From NCBI RefSeq assembly GCF_000186705.1, contig NZ_AEUE01000001.1, positions 186,001 through 250,000 on the forward strand: DNA of 64,000 nt, written 5' to 3'. Shown in pieces: positions 7,892 to 15,321 of the stretch (positions are counted from its first letter, which is position 1; each line of letters opens with the position of its first letter). Origin of the DNA: Citromicrobium sp. JLT1363. Lineage in GTDB: Bacteria > Pseudomonadota > Alphaproteobacteria > Sphingomonadales > Sphingomonadaceae. A program made the translations under genes and the position numbers. The notes under the pieces are model-generated. The model was not told the origin of the DNA. It was given only the letters and a program-made list of their open reading frames with translations, and made no database searches.

Positions 7892-9580
7892 TCAGGCAGC
7901 GACGGCCTGGTGGTCGTCTCTTGGCGGCTCGCCGAAGACCAGCGTTTCCCGCAGATAGCGGTTACGCCCCTCGTTCTTCGCCCGATAGAGCAACTTGTCC
8001 GCGCGCAGATAGAGCACTTCGAAGGGCAGCCCCGCGGCGCTTTCGCCCGGTGCCTCGACCACGCCCATGCTGGCGGTGACAGGCCGATCCATCTGCGGAA
8101 CGGTCTCCGCAATCCGCGCGGTAATCGCGCGGCGGCGCCGCTCTGCGCGCAAGGTCCCATCGGCTCCGCGCAACACCAGCATGAACTCCTCGCCGCCCAG
8201 CCGCACGGCCAGCGTGTCCTCGTCGGGCGCAAGCGCACTGGCGGTGGCGATCAGCGCCGCGTCGCCGACATGGTGGCCGAACCGGTCGTTGATCGACTTG
8301 AAATGATCGAGGTCGATCAGGGCGAAGGTGGTGAAGCCGCGCCGCATCAGGCTGTCGTACTGATTGGCAATGCCGCGCCGGTTCAGCAGGCCGGTGAGCG
8401 GATCGCGCTCGGCGAGGTTTTCCATCTCGGCAGCCAGCTGGCGCGCCCGGTCGCGGTCCGACCGCAGCATCAGCGCCCGGTCGGTCACGCCGATCGCGAC
8501 GATGATGATCTCCCAGACCATGGCGTAGTAGACGGTCAGGAAATCGGTTTCGAGAAATCCCCCCAGCCCCACGCCTTTCATGGCCATATCCGTCACCAGA
8601 ACCATCGCGAAGCACCAGCCGAGCAACTGGTAGCGGACCCAGCGGCTCCCGCGCCGTACGGCTTGGCCGAAAGCGACGATCAAAGCCGTCAGCACGACGA
8701 GCTGGGCCAGGCCGAACAGCATCGGGCTTTGTATGATCCCTGCGTTCAGTCCGCCCACGATGAGAATGCCGATGCCGCTCCAGCGCAGCACCCTGCGCAT
8801 GGCGGGCGACAGCGCCTCGCGTTCGATGAAGTCGCGGGCGAACTGGCACGATGCGAACATGATCAGGACGTAGCCCAGGCGCTCGAACACCAGAAACACG
8901 ACCAGATTCCAGGAAAACCAGCTGGCGGCCAGGCCGCTTGTCATGGCGATCGTCAGGGCCATGCCGGCGCACATCACCGCATACCACGCCACGAAGGTCT
9001 GCCGCAGCGCAAAGGCCAGCATTGCCGCGAGGATGCAGGGGGCCAGGATCAGACCTATCAGCAGGGCTGCAAAGATGAGGTCGTCCACCAGTCCTGCCGG
9101 CCTGTCGGCACTCTCCAGAAGGCGGATTTTCGGTGCGTCACGGAATTTTGCGTAATTGTCGATCCGGACGATGACCGCGGCTTGCGGATCGCCGACATCC
9201 GGCAGCGGCAGCATCATGTCGTTGACGTTGCTGAGGTGCACCTCGTCCGGGACAAGCCGGTTGCTGGCGATCCGGCCGTCGCTCGCGATCCGGTATACGG
9301 TGATGCTGTCGAACCAGCGTGCCTCCATCGCGTAATAGCGATAACCGGCGCTGCCCGCGTCTTCGAAGCGCAGCCAGTTGAAACGCGGAGCCTCCAGGGT
9401 CTTCACTTCGTCGCAGACCCATCGCGGATCGGCGCGAACGCTTTCGATGGAGAGGTCTTCGGAGGTCGCGAAGATGCAATCGGGAGCGAGCGGGGCGGCG
9501 GACGCGGGCGCCGCCAGGCACGCGCATGCCAGAGACAACAGAATCCCGATCCGACTCAGCAGCGACCCCATGCGTTCCAT
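7892..9580 (-). CDS. Membrane-bound diguanylate cyclase (7TM sensor plus GGDEF domain)
   Basis: Makes cyclic di-GMP from two GTP. The 562-aa protein has a signal peptide, a periplasmic beta-rich region to about residue 165, seven hydrophobic helices (about 170-365) in the 7TMR-DISM arrangement, a short linker, then GGDEF from DPLTGLLNRRG near 393. The active-site loop reads RLGGEEFMLVL, so catalysis is likely intact. The positions of the inhibitory RxxD site hold Asp and Thr instead of Arg and Asp, so classical product inhibition is probably absent. Starts at 9580 (no ribosome site) and 9571 (GGAACGC just upstream) are both possible. It lies downstream of ald on the same strand. The periplasmic input signal is unknown. 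Confidence 0.93.
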   Translation of the reverse strand: MERMGSLLSRIGILLSLACACLAAPASAAPLAPDCIFATSEDLSIESVRADPRWVCDEVKTLEAPRFNWLRFEDAGSAGYRYYAMEARWFDSITVYRIASDGRIASNRLVPDEVHLSNVNDMMLPLPDVGDPQAAVIVRIDNYAKFRDAPKIRLLESADRPAGLVDDLIFAALLIGLILAPCILAAMLAFALRQTFVAWYAVMCAGMALTIAMTSGLAASWFSWNLVVFLVFERLGYVLIMFASCQFARDFIEREALSPAMRRVLRWSGIGILIVGGLNAGIIQSPMLFGLAQLVVLTALIVAFGQAVRRGSRWVRYQLLGWCFAMVLVTDMAMKGVGLGGFLETDFLTVYYAMVWEIIIVAIGVTDRALMLRSDRDRARQLAAEMENLAERDPLTGLLNRRGIANQYDSLMRRGFTTFALIDLDHFKSINDRFGHHVGDAALIATASALAPDEDTLAVRLGGEEFMLVLRGADGTLRAERRRRAITARIAETVPQMDRPVTASMGVVEAPGESAAGLPFEVLYLRADKLLYRAKNEGRNRYLRETLVFGEPPRDDHQAVAA

Positions 9581-9647
9581 CTAGCGTCATGGGGTTAACG
9601 AAGCGGGAAGGCGACGCCCCTGGTGGCAGCCTTCCTGCCTGGTCGCG

Positions 9648-10763
9648 TCAGGCGAGCGCTTTCTCGACCGGCACGTATTCGTAGCCCAGGTCTTCGGCCA
9701 CCGCCTTGTAGGTCACCTTGCCGTCCCACACGTTGAGCCCTTCGGCGAGGTGCGGGTTGGCGCGCATCGCGGCCTTCCAGCCGTGGTCGGCGATCTGGAG
9801 CGCATGGGGCAGGGTCACGTTGTTGAGCGCATAGGTGCTGGTGCGCGCGACCGCGCCGGGCATGTTGGCGACGCAGTAGTGCACGATATCGTCGACCACG
9901 TAGGTCGGGTTGTCGTGCGTGGTGGGCTTGCTGGTTTCGAAGCAGCCGCCCTGGTCGATGGCCACATCCACCAGCACCGCGCCGGTCTGCATGTCGGACA
10001 GCATTTCACGCGTGACCAGCTTGGGGGCCGCGGCGCCGGGAATCAGCACCGCGCCGATCACCAGGTCCGCCTGGCACACCGCATCGTGCAGGTTTGCCGC
10101 GTTGGAAAAGCGCGTCTTGGCGCGCGATTCGAAATGCGTGCCCACGCGTTCGAGCACTTCGGGATCGCGGTCGAGGATCGTCACATCCGCGCCCAGCCCG
10201 GCGGCCATCTGCGCGGCGTTGAAGCCGACCACGCCGCCGCCGATCACCACGACCTTGCCCGGCATCACGCCCGGCACGCCGCCCAGCAGCACGCCGCGCC
10301 CGCCGTGCGCCTTTTCCAGCGCGGTGGCCCCGGCCTGCACGCTCATGCGGCCGGCCACCTGGCTCATCGGCTTGAGCAGCGGGAGCTGGCCCATCGGGCC
10401 CGTGACGGTTTCGTAGGCGATCGCGGTGACGCCGGCGTTCACCAGGTCGACCGTCTGTTCCCGGTCGGGCGCAAGATGCAGGTAGGTATAGAGAATCTGG
10501 CCCTCGCGCAGTTTCTTGCGCTCGTCCGCCTGCGGCTCCTTCACCTTCACCACCATCTCGCATTCCGCGAAGATCGGGTCCTGCCCGTCGACGATCCGTG
10601 CGCCTGCCGCCTCGTATTCCTCGTCCGTCGCATCGATGCCAAGCCCGGCGCCGCTCTGAATCCAGACCTCGTGCCCGCCACGCGCCAGTTCGCGCGCGCT
10701 TTCGGGCGTCAGGCCGACGCGGTATTCATGGTTCTTGATTTCCTTGGGGCAGCCGATGCGCAT
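9648..10763 (-). CDS. ald: Alanine dehydrogenase
   Basis: Interconverts L-alanine and pyruvate plus ammonia with NAD(H); cytoplasmic. The 371-aa length matches the family exactly. Start [20 protein letters not shown] carries the pyruvate-binding Arg; Lys is in VVKVKEP near 74 and the catalytic His in YTYLHLAPD near 96. The NAD-binding loop is [15 protein letters not shown] near 170, and the C-terminal motif [14 protein letters not shown] is present. It starts with ATG 10763. It is divergent from the PstS-like lipoprotein gene and lies upstream of the GGDEF gene on the same strand; no shared role is evident. No Lrp gene is adjacent. Confidence 0.97.
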   Translation of the reverse strand: MRIGCPKEIKNHEYRVGLTPESARELARGGHEVWIQSGAGLGIDATDEEYEAAGARIVDGQDPIFAECEMVVKVKEPQADERKKLREGQILYTYLHLAPDREQTVDLVNAGVTAIAYETVTGPMGQLPLLKPMSQVAGRMSVQAGATALEKAHGGRGVLLGGVPGVMPGKVVVIGGGVVGFNAAQMAAGLGADVTILDRDPEVLERVGTHFESRAKTRFSNAANLHDAVCQADLVIGAVLIPGAAAPKLVTREMLSDMQTGAVLVDVAIDQGGCFETSKPTTHDNPTYVVDDIVHYCVANMPGAVARTSTYALNNVTLPHALQIADHGWKAAMRANPHLAEGLNVWDGKVTYKAVAEDLGYEYVPVEKALA

Positions 10764-10937
10764 GGGTTGGGGGACCTTCCTTACGTTACGGCGGGACCGT
10801 TAGGTGGGAGGGCGGAAGACAGCAAGGCCGGGCGGGGTTTACCTGCCGTCGCCGTACGGTAACGCAGTTGTCACAGGAGAGTGGTTAGGGGCTGCGATCA
10901 TGCACCACCATGCCTTGATCTGATGGAGAGGCGATCA

Positions 10938-12047
10938 ATGAAATTCACCAATGTTCTTGCTCTGGCGGCGGCTGCCGGGCTGATGCTGACCGGCTGCGAC
11001 AACGGCGGCGGCTCGCGCGAATCGATTCGCGCGGTCGGTTCCTCGACCGTCTATCCCTTCGCCAAGCAGGTGGCCGAGAGCTTTTCGCGCACCAACCCTG
11101 ACATGCGTTCCCCGCTGATCGAATCGACCGGTTCGGGCGGCGGCATCGCGCTGTTCTGCCAGGGCGTGGGGGCGGATACGCCCGACATCGTCAACGCCTC
11201 GCGCCGGATGAAGGTGAGCGAGTTCGAAACCTGCCGCTCCAACGGCGTGACCGAGATTACCGAAATCCAGGTCGGCCTGGACGGGATCGCCTTCGCCAGC
11301 ACGCAAGGCGGCATCATGATGGAGCTGACGCCGGAGATCGTCTACCGCGCGCTCGCCGCCAATCCCTATGGCGAAGAGCAGACGAACGAGACCTGGGCCG
11401 ATATCGACCCCTCGCTGCCCGACGCGCCGATCCTGGTCTACGGCCCGCCCTCGACCAGCGGCACGCGCGATGCGCTGAAGGAACTGGTGCTCACCCCCGG
11501 GTGCGAAGCCAATCCCGAGATGGCCGCGCTGAAGGAAAGCGACGAGGACGCGTTCGAGCGCACCTGCACCGAAGTCCGCTCCGACGGTGCCTATGTCGAC
11601 CAGGGCGAGCAGGACAACCTGATCGTCCAGAAGATCCAGGGCAACCGCAACGCCGTGGGCGTCTTCGGCTATTCCTATCTGGAAGAGAACGAAGGCCGTG
11701 TGCAGGGCCTGCCGATGAACGGCGTCGAGCCGACCTACGACAATATCGCCAGCTTCCAGTACCCCGGCGCGCGTCCGCTTTATCTCTACGTGAAGCAGGC
11801 GCACCTGCAGGCGATCCCCGGGCTGCAGAAGTTCCTGGAACAGTGGATGGCGATGTGGGAACGCGGCGGCCCGCTGGCCAAGATCGGTCTCGTGGCGCTG
11901 CCCGCGGGCACGATGGAAACCATGACCCAGCGGATCGCGCAGCACCCCGCGCTGACCGCCGCCGATCTGGAGAGCGATTCCGAACTCGAGGCCGAGCGCG
12001 CCGAAGCGGAAGCGGCGGCTGCCGAGAGTGCCGAAGCCGCCGAATAG
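10938..12047 (+). CDS. PstS-like phosphate-binding lipoprotein, solitary
   Basis: Periplasmic solute-binding protein of the PstS family (369 aa). The lipobox LTGC gives Cys20 as the lipidated residue. The conserved phosphate-binding stretch AVGSSTVYPFAKQVAESF follows directly, then STGSGGGIALFCQGVG and PPSTSGTRDALKE, all hallmark PstS segments. The last 25 or so residues form a Glu/Ala-rich tail after the fold, unusual for the family and perhaps a surface or coiled extension. GGAGAG is five bases before ATG 10938. No pstC, pstA, pstB or phoU lies nearby, so it may feed a transporter elsewhere or act as a sensor or scavenging protein. A hairpin terminator follows at once. Confidence 0.9.
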   Translation: MKFTNVLALAAAAGLMLTGCDNGGGSRESIRAVGSSTVYPFAKQVAESFSRTNPDMRSPLIESTGSGGGIALFCQGVGADTPDIVNASRRMKVSEFETCRSNGVTEITEIQVGLDGIAFASTQGGIMMELTPEIVYRALAANPYGEEQTNETWADIDPSLPDAPILVYGPPSTSGTRDALKELVLTPGCEANPEMAALKESDEDAFERTCTEVRSDGAYVDQGEQDNLIVQKIQGNRNAVGVFGYSYLEENEGRVQGLPMNGVEPTYDNIASFQYPGARPLYLYVKQAHLQAIPGLQKFLEQWMAMWERGGPLAKIGLVALPAGTMETMTQRIAQHPALTAADLESDSELEAERAEAEAAAAESAEAAE

Positions 12048-12072
12048 GCGCGTCTCCTCCCGGCTATTGAAA

Positions 12073-12108
12073 AGGCCGCCCGCTTCCCCGGAGCGCGGCG
12101 GCTTTTTC
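12073..12108 (+). terminator. Rho-independent-type terminator after PstS-like gene
   Basis: GC-rich imperfect hairpin (GGCCGCCCGC, loop TTCCCCGGA, GCGCGGCGGC) followed by CTTTTTCGTTTT on the plus strand. It starts 25 bp after the PstS-like stop, where transcription from that gene should end. Confidence 0.7.
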
Positions 12109-12148
12109 GTTTTGTCAGCCAGCTTTCTGTCCGCTGCGGCGGCTGCAA

Positions 12149-12583
12149 TTAGGCGTCGCCTTCGCTGCGCTTCTTTTCGTCCTCGCGCGCGTGCATTTCG
12201 GCCCACAGCTTCTCGGTGCCCGCCTCGACGGAGCGGTTCACATATTGCGATGCGACCAGCCATCCCTTGATCGGGCGCAGCGGCAGCAGGCAGCCGATCG
12301 TCATCACCGGCACCGCGAGAACCAGCAGCAGCCAGAGCGGCGGTTCCAGCGCCACCTGCACCCAGACCATCAGGAACAGCAGCGGAAACGCGACGAAGCA
12401 CAGCGAGAAGAAGGCGGGGCCATCGTCGGGGGAGGCGAAGCGGTAATCCAGCCCGCACACCTCGCACCGATCGCTCACCTTGAGCCAGGATTTGAACATG
12501 TCGCCCTTGCCGCACCGGGGGCAGAACCCTTTCCAGCCGGACTTGAAGATCCATGCAGCGTGTTCGTTGATCTCGATTTTCAT
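12149..12583 (-). CDS. DUF983 family membrane protein
   Basis: A 144-aa protein with a DUF983 layout. An N-terminal zinc-ribbon-like part (FCPRCGKGDMF near residue 20 and DRCEVCGLDY near 38) supplies four cysteines. Two strongly hydrophobic helices follow (ALCFVAFPLLFLM-type near 58 and LWLLLVLAVPVMTIG near 83), then a charged tail. Function is unknown; in many alphaproteobacteria DUF983 genes lie near cytochrome oxidase genes, which is not the case here. ATG 12583 was chosen because GGAGG lies six bases upstream and the longer version would add a low-complexity Arg-rich stretch. Confidence 0.88.
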   Translation of the reverse strand: MKIEINEHAAWIFKSGWKGFCPRCGKGDMFKSWLKVSDRCEVCGLDYRFASPDDGPAFFSLCFVAFPLLFLMVWVQVALEPPLWLLLVLAVPVMTIGCLLPLRPIKGWLVASQYVNRSVEAGTEKLWAEMHAREDEKKRSEGDA

Positions 12584-12773
12584 CTCTCGCCTCCGGGCGT
12601 GTTCGCGAGCAGCGGTTCGGGAGCGGGCCGCGATGTGGGGGTGAGCGATGCAGGTTCCGTGCGAAGAACGCAATTGCGATGGGTTTCATCGAGATTGCGT
12701 GAGACACACGAGCGAGGACGCGTGCAGCCATGTGCGGATGGGGCTCGGGGTTGGACGACCTCCACAAAGAGGA

Positions 12774-12809
12774 TTGCGCCGATAACTCTACATATATAAG
12801 ATTGACCCC
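12774..12809 (+). promoter_or_regulatory. Candidate promoter of padR gene, leaderless
   Basis: TTGCGC at 12774-12779, a 17-bp gap, then TAAGAT at 12797-12802 within TATATAAGAT. A start site seven bases downstream would fall on the A of ATG 12810. No Shine-Dalgarno sequence precedes that ATG, which agrees with a leaderless mRNA. Confidence 0.5.
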
Positions 12810-13112
12810 ATGGTTCGATCTCGACGCCCCTCTCCGCAGATGCTCGCCGTGCTGGCCGCGCTGTACGATCGGGCCCCCCAACGCATCCACGGGTATGAGC
12901 TCATGAAACAGACCGGGCTGAAATCGGGCTCGCTCTACCCGCTCCTGATGCGGATGAGCGAGCGGGGCCTTGTCTCCTCGGAATGGTGCGAGCCGACTGC
13001 GCCCGGCCGGCCTCCGCGCCATGCCTATCGGTTGACGGCAACCGGGCTGGCCCTCGCGCGCGAAGCCAGGAGCGATCCGGGCTCGTTCGGCCTCTCGGAC
13101 GCAAAGGCATGA
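12810..13112 (+). CDS. PadR family transcriptional regulator
   Basis: A 100-aa winged-helix regulator. The helix-turn-helix and wing read MLAVLAALYDRAP, HGYELMKQTGLKSGSLYPLLMRMSERGLV and PPRHAYRLTATG, the standard PadR pattern in which the ligand domain is reduced to a short tail. PadR proteins are usually repressors of neighbouring membrane or efflux genes. Its stop overlaps the ATG of the next membrane-protein gene (ATGA), a common PadR-target arrangement, so that protein and perhaps the DUF418 protein beyond are probably in its circuit. There is no ribosome site before ATG 12810; the -10-like box is placed for a leaderless mRNA, which may help autoregulation. Confidence 0.9.
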   Translation: MVRSRRPSPQMLAVLAALYDRAPQRIHGYELMKQTGLKSGSLYPLLMRMSERGLVSSEWCEPTAPGRPPRHAYRLTATGLALAREARSDPGSFGLSDAKA

Positions 13113-13741
13113 GCGTGTGGATCGCGCGCCCCGTCATGAAGCTCGCTCTGGCGGGGATGGGCTCCGATCGATGCGAATGGGCTGCGGCAATGCACGCCGA
13201 GTTCGCTGTGGCGCAAGAGGCTGGCGATGGACTTTCCTTCGCGTTCGGTTGCCTCACGACCGCGTGGCAGGAATTGCCGAGGCACGCCGAGGGCCGCCTT
13301 GCTCTGGCGCGCTACATCTGCGCGCTTGGGCTGATCCTGCCGGTGGCGGCACTGCTGCTGGCTGGCTTGTGGTGTGGCTACCCCTGGGTCGAGCCGCCCT
13401 ACGCCGGGGAAATCGCAAGTTTCGCAAGGATGCCTACAGGCATGGTGCCGACGATCTACGCAGGCAACGCCGCCGCCATGACTGGTCTGGCGACCTTGTT
13501 GCTGCTGCGGATTGCAGGACTGATCGTGCTCGCCTGGTTCGTGGTCGACGCCGATTGGGACAGGGCCGGGGCGATGCAGCGTGCAGGCGCGGCGGCCACG
13601 ATCACGCTCACACTATTTTCCGCCGTCGCATTCGCGGACCTCACCTGCGTGGTGCTGCCCCTTCTGGCCGTCGGCGCCGAGCTCCTCTCGATCCCCATGC
13701 TGCAACGCTGGCACGAAGACGGTGTCGTCGCAGAGGCATAG
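13109..13741 (+). CDS. Membrane protein coupled to PadR regulator, unknown
   Basis: A 210-aa protein. The first 75 or so residues are soluble and contain SDRCEWAAAMHAEF and AFGCLTTAWQEL, a pattern seen in proteins paired with PadR regulators. Four hydrophobic helices follow (near 82-100, 130-150, 153-168 and 178-200). ATG 13109 overlaps the padR stop by four bases, so its translation is coupled. By analogy with other PadR operons it may be a membrane component of the same regulatory unit. No catalytic motif is visible, so I give no function. Confidence 0.82.
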   Translation: MSVWIARPVMKLALAGMGSDRCEWAAAMHAEFAVAQEAGDGLSFAFGCLTTAWQELPRHAEGRLALARYICALGLILPVAALLLAGLWCGYPWVEPPYAGEIASFARMPTGMVPTIYAGNAAAMTGLATLLLLRIAGLIVLAWFVVDADWDRAGAMQRAGAAATITLTLFSAVAFADLTCVVLPLLAVGAELLSIPMLQRWHEDGVVAEA

Positions 13742-13813
13742 GCCGGTTCAAACCCATCACGCCCGGCGACCCGCGCGGCGCGACTGCAAGTAACAGCAAG
13801 GAAGGACTGGGTG

Positions 13814-15091
13814 ATGATCGAGGACCAGATCGAATCGCGCGTCGGGCCTGCCCCGGCAACGGGGCAGCAACGGCTGGCCAGCCTTGATTTCACGCGCGGT
13901 ATCGCGGTGATGGGCATCCTTGCCGCGAATATCGTCGCATTCGGCCAGCCCTCGGCCGCCTACATCTGGCCGGGCGGCTTCCTGACCGAACACGGGCCCG
14001 TGTCGGACTGGCTATGGGTCGCGCAATTCACCCTGATCGACGGCAAGATGCGCGGCCTGTTCACGCTGCTGTTTGGCGCAGGCATGATCCTTTTCCTCGA
14101 CCGGGCCTGGGCGCGGGGTAGCGGCCGCTGGCTGCAGGTGCGGCGCCTCTTCTGGCTGTTCGCGTTCGGCTACGCCCACTACCTGTTTATCTCGAAAACC
14201 GACATCCTGGCGACCTACGCGACCTGCGGCCTCATCGCCCTCCTGTTCGTCAAACGGCGACCGAAGACGCAGCTTTGGGTGGGGATCGTGGTCTACCTGC
14301 TGGCTGCGGTGAAGGATATCGTCGTCTGGGGCAGGATGTATGCGACTGCGGCCGGGGAGATGGCCGCGTCTTCTGGCGGTATGGCGGACATGGCTGCGGC
14401 AATGCGCGATGCCGGCGCGGCCGATGACCGGATCGAGACCGCGCTGATCACGGCGGGCGATTACGGCGGCTGGGTCACCCACAACATCGCCGAACATTGG
14501 TCGCAGCCGCTGCTGTCTTGGTTTCAGAACGGGCTGGAAGCGGTGCCACTGATGCTGATCGGCATGGCACTATACCGTCTCGGGCTGTTCGACCGGCGGA
14601 TCGATCCGCGTCGGCAGACGCTGTGGGGGTGGATCGCAGTGCTCGCCGGTCTTGCCGGAACGCTCGCCATCGGGCTGTGGAATCACGCCGGGGGCCTCGG
14701 CTATATGGGCGCGCTCTGGTCGTTCGACGGCCTCTCGAGGGTCCCGAACCTGCTGATGATCCTGGGGCTTGCGGCGCTGCTGGCGCTGTGGGGGCCGCGC
14801 GCAACGGGTTGGCTCGGCTCGCGGGTTTCGGCGGCGGGCCGGATGGCGTTCTCGAACTATCTGGGCACCTCGATCCTGATGCTGTTCGTCTTCCACGGCT
14901 GGGCGCTCGGCCTGTTCGGCGAACTCACCCGGCCAGCCCTGTATGGCGTGGTGCTCGCGACCTGGGCGATCATGCTGGTCTGGTCGCCTGCCTGGCTCGC
15001 GCGCTACAAGTTCGGCCCGCTCGAATGGCTGTGGCGCTGCCTCACCTATGCGCACCTCTTCCCGATCCGGCGCGAGTCGGCACCCGCCTAG
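13814..15091 (+). CDS. DUF418 family polytopic membrane protein
   Basis: A 425-aa protein with about nine or ten hydrophobic helices. The N-terminal signature is RLASLDFTRGIAVMGILAAN. The C-terminal DUF418 domain includes GRMAFSNYLGTSILMLFVF and ends with GPLEWLWRCLTY, both characteristic. Related heparan-alpha-glucosaminide acetyltransferase-like proteins suggest acyl transfer across the membrane, but DUF418 members remain uncharacterised. I chose ATG 13814, eight bases after AAGGAAGG; GTG 13811 is directly before it. It lies 72 bp behind the PadR-linked membrane protein and may belong to that operon. A hairpin terminator follows at 15222. Confidence 0.92.
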   Translation: MIEDQIESRVGPAPATGQQRLASLDFTRGIAVMGILAANIVAFGQPSAAYIWPGGFLTEHGPVSDWLWVAQFTLIDGKMRGLFTLLFGAGMILFLDRAWARGSGRWLQVRRLFWLFAFGYAHYLFISKTDILATYATCGLIALLFVKRRPKTQLWVGIVVYLLAAVKDIVVWGRMYATAAGEMAASSGGMADMAAAMRDAGAADDRIETALITAGDYGGWVTHNIAEHWSQPLLSWFQNGLEAVPLMLIGMALYRLGLFDRRIDPRRQTLWGWIAVLAGLAGTLAIGLWNHAGGLGYMGALWSFDGLSRVPNLLMILGLAALLALWGPRATGWLGSRVSAAGRMAFSNYLGTSILMLFVFHGWALGLFGELTRPALYGVVLATWAIMLVWSPAWLARYKFGPLEWLWRCLTYAHLFPIRRESAPA

Positions 15092-15171
15092 CGGTTCTCC
15101 AGCTTGCCGGGGCCCATCAGTTCGCGCCCGTCGCCGATCACAGCGTCAGCCCGCTGTCCTACACTCGTCAC
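15088..15171 (-). pseudogene. Possible 3' remnant of a lost gene on the minus strand
   Basis: A 27-codon open frame ending TAG, with its stop overlapping the end of the DUF418 gene. The last 19 codons (DAVIGDGRELMGPGKLENR) use mostly G/C-ending codons like neighbouring genes, while the first eight (from GTG 15171) do not, and an in-frame TGA lies just upstream. This looks like the surviving tail of a truncated gene. I cannot name the parent family, and a chance open frame is possible. Confidence 0.25.
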
Positions 15172-15221
15172 GCACGCTAGAGGTCAACGCGCTCTTTCAC
15201 ACCGTCGATACCCGCCGAAAT

Positions 15222-15247
15222 CGCCCCGCGAGGGGCGCGGCGTTTTT
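15222..15247 (+). terminator. Rho-independent terminator after DUF418 gene
   Basis: Perfect hairpin CGCCCC-GCGA-GGGGCG, extended by GCCG/CGGC around a small bulge, then GTTTTTTG on the plus strand. It closes the padR-to-DUF418 group. The rest of the 15092-15321 spacer shows only the minus-strand remnant described separately. Confidence 0.8.
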
Positions 15248-15321
15248 TGCCCCCTGGACACTGTGTCAGGTGTGTCAGGGCGCCCCCGATCCTGGCCCCG
15301 GCGCCGCTCGACAAGCGCCCG

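Noticed and set aside
9602-9640. GGAAGGC...GCCTTCC inverted repeat between ald and the GGDEF gene
   Set aside because: Sixteen-base loop and no T-run; too weak to call a terminator.
10790-10937. Possible PhoB box upstream of the PstS-like gene (TTGTCAC near 10869)
   Set aside because: Only one poor half-site; the 11-bp direct-repeat spacing of a Pho box is absent.
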